Part shown: positions 44,591 through 54,693 of the stretch, in pieces
Layout of the letters: each line of letters opens with the position of its first letter
Position numbering within the stretch: the first letter of the stretch is position 1
NCBI GenBank assembly: GCA_028871795.1
Contig: JAGWMG010000003.1
Span: forward strand, 186,001 to 250,000
Direction: 5' to 3'
DNA length: 64,000 bases
Origin: Alphaproteobacteria bacterium
GTDB taxonomy: Bacteria; Pseudomonadota; Alphaproteobacteria; Micropepsales; Micropepsaceae
Translations under genes and position numbers: made by a program
Notes under the pieces: model-generated
Database searches by the model: none
What the model saw: the letters and a program-made list of their open reading frames with translations, nothing else
Told to the model about the DNA's origin: nothing

Positions 44591-45804
44591 AGATCGTCGA
44601 CATTTCGGAATTCTATTCGCCGACAGGGGGCGGCGTGCGCAACTATGTCGACCAGAAATTCAAGGCGGCGGCGAGGCATCGCCATTCGCTGACCGTGATT
44701 GCGCCCGGCAAGGAGAACCACGTCGAAAGGCGCGAGGGCGGAAAGCTGGTGTGGATCGAGACGCCGCAACTGCCGTTCGACCGCAATTACCGCATGTTCT
44801 GGCGCGCCCAGGACGTCTGGCGGGTTCTCGACGCCGAGATGCCCGACGTCGTCGAAGGTTCGTCGCCCTGGCGAGGCGGGTGGATCGCGGCAGGTTGGCA
44901 AGGTCCCGCCGCAAAGATGCTGTTCATGCATGCCGACCCGGTCGCCGTATATCCGCAGACGCTCCTGGCCGGCATGATTTCGCCTGCCACAATCGACCAG
45001 TTGTTCGGCTGGTTCTGGTCGTATCTGCGCCGTCTGAATGCATCCTTCGACGGTTGCATCGTCGCCGGTTCGTGGCTTGCCGAGCGCTTCTCCGGGTACG
45101 GTCTGCGCAATCTACATGTCGTTCCGTTCGGCGTGGAGACGGCATCATTCGGTCCTGGCCGTCACGACGGCGCGTTGCGCTCGGCGATGCTCGAAAAATG
45201 CGGACTTGGCCCCGATGCGGCGCTGCTCATCAATGTCGGACGCCATCATCCGGAAAAACGGGTCGGCGTCGCGATCGATGCCGTGAGCAAAGCCCAGCAA
45301 TGCAGGCCGGTCGGTCTGTACGTCATCGGCGATGGTCTCATCCACTCCCGGGTGCGGGCCAAGGCGGCGAAGGCCTCGCATGTCCATATCGCGGGTTGGG
45401 TGAACGATCGCGCAAAGCTTGCCCGCATGGTCGCCAGCGCCGACGCCCTTCTGCATTGTTCGACCGCCGAGACCTTTGGATTTGCCGTCGCCGAGGCGCT
45501 TTGTAGCGGCACGCCCGTGATCGTTCCGGATGCGGGGGGCGCCGGCGATCTGGCGGCTGCGGGATATGCCGAAACCTACACGCCGGGCGATCCGAATTCC
45601 GCCGCCAGGGCCATCCTCAACCTGCTCCAACGCGATCGGAGGCTTCTCTCCGGCTCGGCGCTCGAAGCGGGACAGCAGCGGATTGGCGACATCGAAAGCC
45701 ACTTCGACAGGCTGTTCGCCGTCTACGCACAGGCCGCTTTGCGCAAGCGCGCCGAACCGGCCGAGAACGACGATTGGAATACCGTGGCCTATGAGAGCAT
45801 CTGA
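44587..45804 (+). CDS. GT4 glycosyltransferase (second of the divergent pair)
   Basis: A 405-residue GT-B glycosyltransferase. N-terminal VDISEFYSPTGGGVRNYVDQK is typical of GT4 enzymes acting on lipid or polysaccharide acceptors; donor domain shows LLINVGRHHPEKRVGVAIDA, HIAGWVNDR and LHCSTAETFGFAVAEALCSG. Coupled to the first GT4 gene, so the two probably act in sequence to build a two-sugar head group. Downstream, 43 bases later, lies a DUF4833 gene on the same strand. Confidence 0.88.
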   Translation: MKIVDISEFYSPTGGGVRNYVDQKFKAAARHRHSLTVIAPGKENHVERREGGKLVWIETPQLPFDRNYRMFWRAQDVWRVLDAEMPDVVEGSSPWRGGWIAAGWQGPAAKMLFMHADPVAVYPQTLLAGMISPATIDQLFGWFWSYLRRLNASFDGCIVAGSWLAERFSGYGLRNLHVVPFGVETASFGPGRHDGALRSAMLEKCGLGPDAALLINVGRHHPEKRVGVAIDAVSKAQQCRPVGLYVIGDGLIHSRVRAKAAKASHVHIAGWVNDRAKLARMVASADALLHCSTAETFGFAVAEALCSGTPVIVPDAGGAGDLAAAGYAETYTPGDPNSAARAILNLLQRDRRLLSGSALEAGQQRIGDIESHFDRLFAVYAQAALRKRAEPAENDDWNTVAYESI

Positions 45805-45847
45805 TCTCTCGCAATGTGGCTCGCACATTCCGTCGAAGCGTGCTTCG

Positions 45848-46450
45848 ATGGAAGCGATGGCGATGCGCCGCCTGCTTATGTGTGTGGCAGCCGCCGGCCT
45901 GATGCTTGCGGCGACGGCGGGCGCCGACGGGCGCCAGTTGACGAGCCAAGTGACCGAACTGGATCGTATCCCCTGTGTGCGGCCCGAATATCCGGTGCCC
46001 GCCGAACCGAACATGCTTTTTTACATCGAGCGCTCGGTCAACTCCAACACGGTGGTGTACGCGGCGCATCTCGATGCGCACGGACGCATCGACCCGGAGG
46101 CGCCGGTGGATGCCTACTGGCGGTGGTACAACGTCGACGGTCATCGCAAGCCGCTGAACTTCATCGAACGCATGATGGCCTATGGCGTCAAATCGGTCAC
46201 GCATGGCGGACCGGGCGGCGCCATCACCTTCAAAGTGGCTGCACTTCCGGAACGAAAGCTCGTTCTCGATCTGGACAGCCACGGACACCCGGAAGCCTTG
46301 ATGCGGTTCGGCGACCGCTGGGCAAAGCTCGTCTATGTCTATCTTGTGGTCGACGACAGCGGACTGCTGCCAAACGTAACGGCCATGGACATTCTAGGGT
46401 TCGACAAGCTCACCGGCAAACCTCTCAAGGAGCACGTCGTTCCACACTGA
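45848..46450 (+). CDS. Exported DUF4833-family protein
   Basis: A 200-residue protein with a signal peptide (RRLLMCVAAAGLMLAATAGADG). The mature part matches DUF4833: MLFYIERSVNSNTVVYAAHL, PVDAYWRWYNVDGHRKPLNF, MMAYGVKSV. The function is unknown; it looks like a compact beta-rich domain. Position beside the GT4 pair and convergent with the LptG-like gene makes it a candidate periplasmic partner in lipid handling, which is only context. ATGs at 45791, 45848, 45857 and 45863 are all in frame; I chose 45848. Confidence 0.8.
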   Translation: MEAMAMRRLLMCVAAAGLMLAATAGADGRQLTSQVTELDRIPCVRPEYPVPAEPNMLFYIERSVNSNTVVYAAHLDAHGRIDPEAPVDAYWRWYNVDGHRKPLNFIERMMAYGVKSVTHGGPGGAITFKVAALPERKLVLDLDSHGHPEALMRFGDRWAKLVYVYLVVDDSGLLPNVTAMDILGFDKLTGKPLKEHVVPH

Positions 46451-46477
46451 GTAGCCGCGGCCGCCCTTCGGATACAC

Positions 46478-47683
46478 TCAGTGTCGAACTCCGCGGCGCC
46501 GCCGGATGACGCCAAAGACCGCGAGCGTTGCGCCGAAAAGCGCAGCCGGCATCAACCAGCCCGCCATGACGGGCGGCATATAGCCGTTCTGGCCCATGAG
46601 CAAACAGGCCTTGGTGCCGAAATGAGCCAGGTAGCCGGCGAACACCATGCCGAATATGGCCGTTAGCGGCGTGCCGTAGGCCAGGAAGAGCATCGCAAGC
46701 GACGCCGCCAGAAGGGCCATCGCGCCCGGAAGCAAGGCTTCTCCGTAAAGCACCTGGAGGCGCGTGCGATAGAGACCCTTGGACTCGGGACCCGTATCGG
46801 TGCGGGCCAGCGCCCGCAGCACCGGCATCGGAAGGTACTGTGTTTCCATCCCGAAGACATGGAGCCAGAGCGGATCGAGATCCAACGAGACGGTCCGCTC
46901 GGCGAACGGAATCATCATTTCGCGCGTGGAACTCTCGAGCGCAAAGGCGGACTGCGGCCCTTCATCCGGAATCCAGAAGCGGCCGTTGCGCATCAGCCAT
47001 AGCTTCGTGCCGGGCAGCCGGCGGGCCACGGTCGCCATGTCGACTTCGGTCAGCAGACCGCTATCGTCGCGTCTGTAGAATGTCAGGTTATGCAGAACCG
47101 GAGGCGGCCCGTATTCGATCTCGGTGTTGAGCAGTCCGTTGGGCATGGCGATCCAGTGGTTGTCTCCCCTGCGGGTCCGGTCCAGCCGCTGGCCGTCGAG
47201 CCCAAGCCGCTCGTGCATCTGCACGGCCATCGCCGCAGGGCCCAGATAGGCATCCATCGTGAATTCGGCAACACCGAGTATGATGCCGAGCAGAATGACG
47301 GGGGTCAGGCACTGGATCGGCGAGCGGCCGCTGTTCCACACCAGCATCCGCTCGCCCGACTGGGTGTGCACGATTTCCGTCCAGACGACGCCGAGAAAGG
47401 CCGCAAAGGGGAAGAAGGGTGCGACAAGATCCGGCGTGCGCAGCGCCGAAAACCTCACAATGCCCCAGATCGCGGCCAATGCCCCGCGTCCGTGACTGTC
47501 GGCGATGAGATGGAACTGCGGCCACAAATCGATCGTCAGCGCGATCGCGAGGAGGACCGAGGCCATGATGAACACATGGCGCAGGTATCCCGCCAGCATG
47601 TATCGGGTGTGCCGGCCGGCGATCGAAAGATGGATCGCGCGCAGCTCGGTCTTGCCCGGCAGGGAGGGGACCTCGTCGCTCAT
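46478..47683 (-). CDS. LptG-like export permease
   Basis: A 401-residue LptF/LptG-family permease: helices near the N-terminus (YLRHVFIMASVLLAIALTIDL; IVRFSALRTPDLVAPFFPFAAFLGVVW), a periplasmic beta-jellyroll region (~150-290), then three C-terminal helices (LLPGAMALLAASLAMLFLAYG). Such permeases pull a lipid out of the inner membrane and hand it to a periplasmic bridge. It sits third in an LptB-LptF-LptG operon with ATGA overlaps, not in the usual lptFG-lptD locus, so it is probably a paralogous exporter. Confidence 0.85.
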   Translation of the reverse strand: MSDEVPSLPGKTELRAIHLSIAGRHTRYMLAGYLRHVFIMASVLLAIALTIDLWPQFHLIADSHGRGALAAIWGIVRFSALRTPDLVAPFFPFAAFLGVVWTEIVHTQSGERMLVWNSGRSPIQCLTPVILLGIILGVAEFTMDAYLGPAAMAVQMHERLGLDGQRLDRTRRGDNHWIAMPNGLLNTEIEYGPPPVLHNLTFYRRDDSGLLTEVDMATVARRLPGTKLWLMRNGRFWIPDEGPQSAFALESSTREMMIPFAERTVSLDLDPLWLHVFGMETQYLPMPVLRALARTDTGPESKGLYRTRLQVLYGEALLPGAMALLAASLAMLFLAYGTPLTAIFGMVFAGYLAHFGTKACLLMGQNGYMPPVMAGWLMPAALFGATLAVFGVIRRRRGVRH

Positions 47684-48917
47684 GGGCGTGCCAGTTGCGG
47701 CCGTACCAGGCTGCCTTGCCTGCGGACGACCACGATCAGCAGCAAGGCTGCAATCGTCGCCGTCAGCGCCGCCGGCACGGTCAGCGCTCCCAGAGGGTCC
47801 GCAGGTGCAATCGTCCTGATCAGCCATTCGCTCGTCACGTTGAGCGACATCAAGGCCATGCAGGCGAGCGGCAACACGAAGTAATTGGTCGCACGCGACG
47901 TCAGGCAAACGGAGGCAAGCGCAATCAGCGGCGCAAGCAGGCACAAAAGGCTGCGCGCGAACCGCTCGCCGAGCAGGTGCATCGCCTCGCGGTGCTTAGG
48001 CGATGTCGAATCCGTCTTGGCTCCGAGTTGCTCGATAATCGTCAGCTCGTTGGCTTCGCTCCCGCGCGGCAGGAACGTCAGCAGCTGATCGATCGTCATT
48101 TCCTGGGTGACGCCCCCTGCGGACAGCGTCATACGGGGCAGACCCTTGGGCTGCTGAGGACAGTCGCCGCATGGTTTCGAATTGCTTTGCGCGGGCGCGG
48201 TGCCGCCCGGTGACTGGACGTCCGCAAAACTGCGCGAGGTGACCCCATCGAGCTTCAGCAGCAGCGTGCCGGACGCGTCGGGCCCATCGAGTAGGGCGTG
48301 ATCGGCGGTGATCACGCGAAACGCGCCCGGTTTCGTCTGCTCGTAGACGAAGAGCCTCCTGGTCTGGTCCGGATTTTTGCGGGTTCTGCTTGCCGCGGAC
48401 TGTGCAGGGGCGAACGCCACCCGATTGGGAAAATAGTAGAACTGTCCTGTGTTGATCCCGCTCCGGAGCGCGCGGAACTCGGCGTCGAACAGGATCACGC
48501 GCTGGGCATACCGGGACGCCGGATCGACCACGCCGGAGACTGTCAGCGAAACGACCTGGGCGGCAATGGCGATCGCCAGGATCAGAACCGTGATCTGATA
48601 GGGTCCGGTTCCGGCCGCGAAGAGAACCAGCAGTTCGCGGTTCTCGCGCATCCGCAGAGTCGTCCAATACACCGCCATGAGGATCGCGATGGCGAGCGCC
48701 AGATCGAATATCTGCGTGCTGGTGCAGGCAAACAGTAGGGCCGTGTCGAACAGATTGGCGTTGTTCTTGAGCACGTCCCTGAACACCATGGGAAAGCGCT
48801 CGGCCAGGAAGATGGCTTCGACCAGGGCCATGACGGCGAGGACCTGCACCACGACGCTGGCAAAGAGGTCCCGTGCGTAAAGGCGCGCGAACGGGCGATA
48901 TGCGGTGCGAAGCAACG

Positions 48918-48921
<4 letters not shown>
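47680..48921 (-). CDS. LptF-like export permease
   Basis: A 413-residue LptF/LptG-family permease. N-terminal LYARDLFASVVVQVLAVMAL and LAIAILMAVYWTTLRMRENRE with the characteristic ELLVLFAAGTG (coupling-helix region near residue 100), a periplasmic beta-jellyroll (~140-300) with an insert containing CGDCPQQ, and C-terminal helices. Partner of the downstream LptG-like protein. The Cys pair in the insert is unusual for the family as far as I know and could form a disulfide. Overlaps its neighbours by four bases on both sides. Confidence 0.87.
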
Positions 48922-49634
<713 letters not shown>

Positions 49635-49786
49635 GGCCCTTCATTCTTCCTTTTGGAGATGGACCATCCGGACCCTGCCCAGTTTCCGCCGCCGCCGGCG
49701 CAGATGATATAGGGCGGGTTCATTCGGTGTACAGTCCCGCGCCATGCGTGACGATATTTCCATCCGGTAGATTGCTGCCATGGGCC

Positions 49787-50722
49787 TCAACGGGCGAACA
49801 GGTCCGGGACGTCGCCCAAACCGAGGCTGCTGACGCCCTCGCGCTGTGCGAACGCAAGCAGGCCGGCCAGCCTCTGCAAGATGGCGCCGGCCTCGGCTTC
49901 GTTCTTCGCATACGGGCTTGCTCCCGGAATTACTTCCACGTTGTGGAACATGCAATTGAGGACGATCGGACGGCCGGTGCCCGCCGATCGGGCGTCTCCG
50001 ATTTCCTCTCGCGCGACGTCGACGAGCCCGCTGACGCTTCCGCGTGTCGGGCGCAACCATCGCGGCTCGGCCCAGCCCCCGATGAGCGGTATTCCGGCGA
50101 GCCGGGACGGCCGGATGGTAACGGGCACTTCCAGCAGCGCCCCGGCTTGCTCAGACGCGCGTTCGGGATTGTCCAGGACGGGCCAATAGGGCTGCGTGGG
50201 AGCCTGCCGGAACGACGCCTCGGGCGCGCCGGCTCCGCTCCAGTCCATGTTGGGGGTGACGCTCGAATCGACGATGTAGCCGAGGTCCTGAAGCAGACGC
50301 AGCGAATGCCCGCCGATTCCAAATCGGCCGGCGCGAAACGAGCGCGGCTGGCGCCCGAACGAGCTTCGAAAGAGTTTCGTGAGGTATTCCAGCTTCCGCC
50401 GTTCGGTTTCGCGATCATAGTGGCACTGAAAGACAGATGTGGCATCGGGCTCGAACGCGCCGGGCTCCGCGAATTCGCCATGCAGATGGGTTCCCAATTC
50501 CGCATCGCCGTCGAGATTGGCGAGGATTTCGAGCGCTTGCGCGTCGCGCATGAGCTCGGCAGAAAGAAGATAGGTCGGCTTGGCCCGGAACCGGCGGAAA
50601 AGAGGCTGCAGGCGATCGTGAATTCCCTGCGAGATGCCGTAGAAGCCGAGCGGCTTGCGGGTACGCCATCCCGGCCCCTTGTCGCATTCGCAATCGATGG
50701 AGATGCAGAGATAGACGCTCAT
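49787..50722 (-). CDS. Polysaccharide deacetylase-family protein
   Basis: A 311-residue (beta/alpha)-barrel protein of the NodB-like deacetylase superfamily. The N-terminal metal motif is ISIDCECDKGPG (Asp near residue 10), the His motif GTHLHGEF (~78-85), and RSFRAGRFGIGGHSLRLLQD and the late LNCMFHNVEVIPG complete the site. It would remove N-acetyl groups from a glycan or glycolipid head group. No signal peptide is apparent, so it may act in the cytoplasm on a lipid-linked sugar. Between the FemAB-like gene (3 bases upstream) and lptB. Confidence 0.83.
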   Translation of the reverse strand: MSVYLCISIDCECDKGPGWRTRKPLGFYGISQGIHDRLQPLFRRFRAKPTYLLSAELMRDAQALEILANLDGDAELGTHLHGEFAEPGAFEPDATSVFQCHYDRETERRKLEYLTKLFRSSFGRQPRSFRAGRFGIGGHSLRLLQDLGYIVDSSVTPNMDWSGAGAPEASFRQAPTQPYWPVLDNPERASEQAGALLEVPVTIRPSRLAGIPLIGGWAEPRWLRPTRGSVSGLVDVAREEIGDARSAGTGRPIVLNCMFHNVEVIPGASPYAKNEAEAGAILQRLAGLLAFAQREGVSSLGLGDVPDLFAR

Positions 50723-50725
50723 CGC

Positions 50726-51808
50726 TTAAAACCAGCGCACGTGTTCGTGAACGAGGTCGATCTCGGTGCGCGAAAAGCTGCGTTTGAACAGCGCGATGCT
50801 GTTTCGTTTGGGATCGGTGTCGCCTTGCATCGGCATTCCCCCAAAATCGAAAGACGTACTTCCCTGTTCCTTCGCCCACAAGACGGCGCACGACATCGGC
50901 TGAACCATCTTTGAGAAGCTGAGCTCGCGCGCCGACGACGCACCGGCGGCGTAAGCGGCAACCGGGCCGTGCCGCGTCACGAAGATTGCAGAAACCGCAT
51001 CCCCCTCATGCTCCCCGACAAACATCGCCCTTTGACTCTCGCATGACAGAAAATAGTCCTTCAGGGCGCCATAGTATGATTTTATCGGGGTGCGCCTTCC
51101 TTCGCTGCGCAATCGCTGTTCAAGCATCCCGCGAAATTTATCGACGTCTTCTTCTCTGCCGCGGCGCGAGGTCGCGCCCGCCCGTTCGGAGCGCCGCAGC
51201 TCCTTTCGCAGTTTGGTGAATTCGTTTCCGGCGAACGGATCGTGCGCGGACAAGGAAGACAAATCGAGGCGCAAAGCGCGGACGTGACTGCCGGCGTAGG
51301 ATTGTACGTCCGAAAAACCGCGTTCCTTGAGCGACCGTTCAACCCGTTTCTTCGCCTCGCCGGCCCAATAGGGCATGACCGAAAGGCGCAAAATTCCATG
51401 GCGGCGGGTCTGGCCGCGGAGGGCTTCGAGCACGTCCGGCATGTCGCCGGGGTCGTCGCAAACGGGGCCGCGTTCGATTTGCGCTATAGGGAGCGGAAGC
51501 ATGGCGAGGGTCCGTGCCCGCAGGACCAGCGCTGCTCCGACGACGCGACCATCTCGTCGCGCGAGAAAGTAGCGTGTCACGACAGGTCTTGCGGCCTCCG
51601 CGACCCTTGCCCAGGCCCGTGTCTGGCTGTAGTGGCCGCCGCGGGCTGTGGCAACGAAGCTGTCGTAGGCGTCCCCATCCGCAGCGGACAGCCTTGATGA
51701 CCAAACCGTGTCGAGCCGGCCCACAGTCGCTAACGCCCCACAATTGGCGGATGGAACGGACGTCAACGTTGCGGCGAAGTCAACCCCGCAAGGCGAACTT
51801 GGACGCAT
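50726..51808 (-). CDS. FemAB-like/GNAT acyltransferase
   Basis: A ~360-residue protein with double-GNAT FemAB-like features: GGHYSQTRAWARVAEAARPV, an RALRLDLSS region, FTKLRKELRRSERAGATSRR and the C-terminal STSFDFGGMPMQGDTDP and LFKRSFSRTEID typical of aminoacyl/acyl transferases that use charged donors. Such proteins often accompany polysaccharide or glycolipid clusters. It could acylate the amine exposed by the adjacent deacetylase. The ATG at 51808 is used; the first ~40 residues are poorly conserved, so the start may be further in. The divergent GT4 gene begins about 100 bases away. Confidence 0.75.
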   Translation of the reverse strand: MRPSSPCGVDFAATLTSVPSANCGALATVGRLDTVWSSRLSAADGDAYDSFVATARGGHYSQTRAWARVAEAARPVVTRYFLARRDGRVVGAALVLRARTLAMLPLPIAQIERGPVCDDPGDMPDVLEALRGQTRRHGILRLSVMPYWAGEAKKRVERSLKERGFSDVQSYAGSHVRALRLDLSSLSAHDPFAGNEFTKLRKELRRSERAGATSRRGREEDVDKFRGMLEQRLRSEGRRTPIKSYYGALKDYFLSCESQRAMFVGEHEGDAVSAIFVTRHGPVAAYAAGASSARELSFSKMVQPMSCAVLWAKEQGSTSFDFGGMPMQGDTDPKRNSIALFKRSFSRTEIDLVHEHVRWF

Positions 51809-51909
51809 ACCAGTTTGCGAACAGGTAAAGTAGAATGGAGCCACGCAACGGTGGTCGTTTCGACCTGGCATCGTCGCGCCGATAGGATCGATTGCTCAAG
51901 ACATCTGTA

Positions 51910-53061
51910 ATGCAGCCACAAGGGTCCCGTCCGAAAATCGTTCACGTCGTCGTTGCCGGCGACATCGGCGGTGCCGAACGCTTCCTCGTCAACCTCGCAT
52001 CGCGGCCGGATGCGTCGGGCGCCGATCATTGTGTGGCGCTGATGACGCCGAACCCCAAGCTTCGCGCGTTTTTCGCGGACGCGGGCTTGCACATAAGGGA
52101 CAGGGGACCGGTCGGGGAAAACCCCGCCGCTTATCTGTGGCGCAGTTACGGACCCGCCGACATCGCCTGGCTCGGGCGCATCCTGGCGGAGGAAGGCGCT
52201 GGCCTGCTTCACGCCCACACATACGGTTCGCACGTCCTTGCCGCCCGAACGGGGCTGCGGCACGAACTTCCGCTCCTGCGCACCGAGCATGGCGTTCGCC
52301 ATTACCGCGATCCTTCCTGCGCCCTCAACCGGCATTGGGCTTTGCGCCATACGACCCGGATCGTTGCTGTCAGCGAGTTTGTCGCGCGGACCGTCGCCGC
52401 CGTCGCGCCGTATGCGCGGGAGAAAACGCGGGTCATCCCGAACGGCATCGACCTGGCGCATTTTCGACCGGTGCCGCCGCCGGCGGACGGTCCCTTTACA
52501 ATCTCCACGGTTTCCCGTCTTGACCCCATCAAACGGATCGCTTTGGCGATCGAGGCGGCGGCGCGAACTCCCGGCGTTCGGCTGAATATCGTCGGCGAAG
52601 GAGGTGAGCGCGAAAAACTGGAGCGGCTTGCGCGGAAGCGCGGCGTCGAAGGGCGCGTGCAGTTTCTTGGACATCTGGCGGATCCGCGGCCGGCGATTGC
52701 CGCCAGTGACATCGTCATCAACTGCACGCGCGAGGAGGGGCTGGGACTCGCCGTGATCGAGGCCGCCGCCATGCGGCGACCGGCGGTCGCCTTCGACTGC
52801 GGAGGCATTCCCGAGATCGTGCAGGATCGCCGCACCGGCTGGCTCGTCAGGGACCATACCGTCGATGCCCTGGCGGCCGCCTTGGCGGAGGCCGCAGCCA
52901 GCCGTTCGCAGGCAGCGGAACTCGGCATCAATGCGCGCGCATGGATGGAAGCCCGGTTCGGCATCGATGCCATGTGCAAAAGCTATGCGGTCGTATATAG
53001 GGAACTCGCCGGGGGCGCCGCGACCGCGCCGGCTCTCGCCGCGCCGCGACGGAACGAATGA
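51910..53061 (+). CDS. GT4 glycosyltransferase (third)
   Basis: A 383-residue GT-B glycosyltransferase. KIVHVVVAGDIGGAERFLVN is the acceptor-side motif, and ISTVSRLDPIKRIALAIEAA, LNIVGEGGEREKLE and CTREEGLGLAVIEAAAMRRP form the donor site. A TTG at 51892 is an alternative start six codons earlier. It starts the second divergent glycosyltransferase pair of the cluster; the stop overlaps the next gene (ATGATG). Confidence 0.9.
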   Translation: MQPQGSRPKIVHVVVAGDIGGAERFLVNLASRPDASGADHCVALMTPNPKLRAFFADAGLHIRDRGPVGENPAAYLWRSYGPADIAWLGRILAEEGAGLLHAHTYGSHVLAARTGLRHELPLLRTEHGVRHYRDPSCALNRHWALRHTTRIVAVSEFVARTVAAVAPYAREKTRVIPNGIDLAHFRPVPPPADGPFTISTVSRLDPIKRIALAIEAAARTPGVRLNIVGEGGEREKLERLARKRGVEGRVQFLGHLADPRPAIAASDIVINCTREEGLGLAVIEAAAMRRPAVAFDCGGIPEIVQDRRTGWLVRDHTVDALAAALAEAAASRSQAAELGINARAWMEARFGIDAMCKSYAVVYRELAGGAATAPALAAPRRNE

Positions 53062-54353
53062 TGTCGGTTATTGCGGATTCCAGTCCGAGTGCCTCTGTCC
53101 TTGATGCCGCGCCGGCAAAACGCCTGCGCGTCCTGTTCATCAACGATACGTCGCGCAACGGCGGACCGGGCCGTACCATCCTGTATGTCCTGAAATTCCT
53201 CGACCCCGCCCGCATTCACCGCACCGTGCTAATCCCGCGGGAGGGCATCGTCAGCCGCCGGCTGGTCGAAGCCAAGGTCGCGGAGAGTCTCTTCTTCGAG
53301 CCGGGTTTGATCGAGAATCTTTACGAGCCCTTGTCGCGCCCGATTGAGCGGGACGATTTCGATGCGCCGCTGCCGCTGAAGATGTTTCGCGCGGCCGGCA
53401 ACGTCATTCGCGGCGCAACGGGCATTCTGCGACTGATGCGCTGCGTCCGCAAGGAGCGCTTCGATCTCGTATTCTGCAACGGCACCTCGGCCAGCTTCGT
53501 CGGCGGCGCCATCGCAGCAGTCACCGGCACACCGGCGATCTGGCACGTGCTCTATCCTTCCGTGCCCGCGCTCGTCCGCCCCCTGCACCGCTGGCTGGCC
53601 GCCGGCAAGAACGTGCGCTCGATCATCTGCGTCTCGCGCCCGACCTCCCTGCAATTCGCACACTGCCGGCAGAAGGTCCGCGCCATCCGGACCGCGCTCG
53701 ATATCGACGAGTTCGACGCGCACGCGGCCGAGCCCGTGCTGCGCAAGGAGCTTGGCCTCGACGGCCGGACGGTCATCTTCGGAAGCCATGGCCGCATTCT
53801 GCCGCGAAAAGGCTTCATTGAACTGATCCGTGCCGCGCGGATCGTTATGGACAAGCTCGGCCCCGAGGACCGCACGCGGTGCCGGTTTGTCGTCCTCGGT
53901 GACACGCCGCAGGATATGCGCCCGGATCATCTCGAGGAATGCCGATCTCTGGTGCGTGAACTCGCACTGACCGACCAGGTCCGGTTCATCGGTTTCCGTC
54001 CCGACGTCAGACCCTATGTGGCGGATTTCGATGTCTCGGTCGTTCCCAGCATCTATGAAGACCCGTTGCCGCGCGCCGTCATGGAATCGATGGCGATGTC
54101 CAAGCCAGTCGCCGCATTTGAGATGGGCGGTATCGGCGAGATGATCGACGACGGCGTCGAGGGCCGTCTGGCGCGCGGCCGGCCTGCTGATATCGAGGCG
54201 TTGGTCGAGGCGTGCCTCAACTACTTTTTCGATCCCGAGATGCGGCGTCGGCACGGCACCGCGGCACGCAAGCGCATCGAGCGGGACTTCGACGCCAGGA
54301 AGCATGGCCGCACGCTGCAGGACGAGATGTTCCGCATCGTCGGCGTCGGATAG
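53058..54353 (+). CDS. GT4 glycosyltransferase (fourth)
   Basis: A 431-residue GT-B enzyme. N-domain: LRVLFINDTSRNGGPGRTIL, VFCNGTSASFVGGAIA; donor domain: IFGSHGRILPRKGFIELIRA, FVVLGDTPQD, SIYEDPLPRAVMESMAMSKP. Coupled to the third GT4 gene. With the first pair this gives four GT4 enzymes plus a GT39 in one locus, enough for an oligosaccharide head group. The sugar specificity is unknown. It is the right boundary of the envelope cluster. Confidence 0.9.
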   Translation: MMSVIADSSPSASVLDAAPAKRLRVLFINDTSRNGGPGRTILYVLKFLDPARIHRTVLIPREGIVSRRLVEAKVAESLFFEPGLIENLYEPLSRPIERDDFDAPLPLKMFRAAGNVIRGATGILRLMRCVRKERFDLVFCNGTSASFVGGAIAAVTGTPAIWHVLYPSVPALVRPLHRWLAAGKNVRSIICVSRPTSLQFAHCRQKVRAIRTALDIDEFDAHAAEPVLRKELGLDGRTVIFGSHGRILPRKGFIELIRAARIVMDKLGPEDRTRCRFVVLGDTPQDMRPDHLEECRSLVRELALTDQVRFIGFRPDVRPYVADFDVSVVPSIYEDPLPRAVMESMAMSKPVAAFEMGGIGEMIDDGVEGRLARGRPADIEALVEACLNYFFDPEMRRRHGTAARKRIERDFDARKHGRTLQDEMFRIVGVG

Positions 54354-54693
54354 TCTGCGCGCCGCCTGCCGGCATCGCACCGGCAAGCAGGGTGACAATG
54401 GTCGCACCGGCGGCATGAAAGTGCCGGTAATCGCTGACGCGGAGGCGATCCTCTGCTTGAGCAAAGACGACAGCACGAGTCCCATGCCGGGGTGCGTAGG
54501 AAAGAAAACGCGAATCTGGCCCCGAGACGGGAATTGTTCCGCGGCGACGCCCCAAGGCTCCGATATTCACCCCCGCAACCGTCGGGCGCCGTTGAACGCG
54601 TGATTGCGCCGGTGAGACCTCAAGTGGCGCAGAGCTTGCTAGGCTATCTGACACAGCTGTTCTAGCGATAGCGAGGGTTGCTGTCGCTTGAAG
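54354..54693. other. Intergenic stretch right of the glycolipid cluster
   Basis: About 340 bases between convergent genes. A minus-strand open frame crosses it into the GT4 gene but has no recognisable product. No terminator or repeat was identified. Confidence 0.5.

Noticed and set aside
49787-51808. XrtA/PEP-CTERM exopolysaccharide system
   Set aside because: Deacetylase and FemAB-like genes occur in such loci, but no exosortase, PEP-CTERM protein or polysaccharide export genes (Wza/Wzc type) are in the window.
54217-54654. 145-codon minus-strand frame over the end of the fourth GT4 gene
   Set aside because: Overlaps a confident gene and gives a low-complexity Arg/Ala-rich translation.
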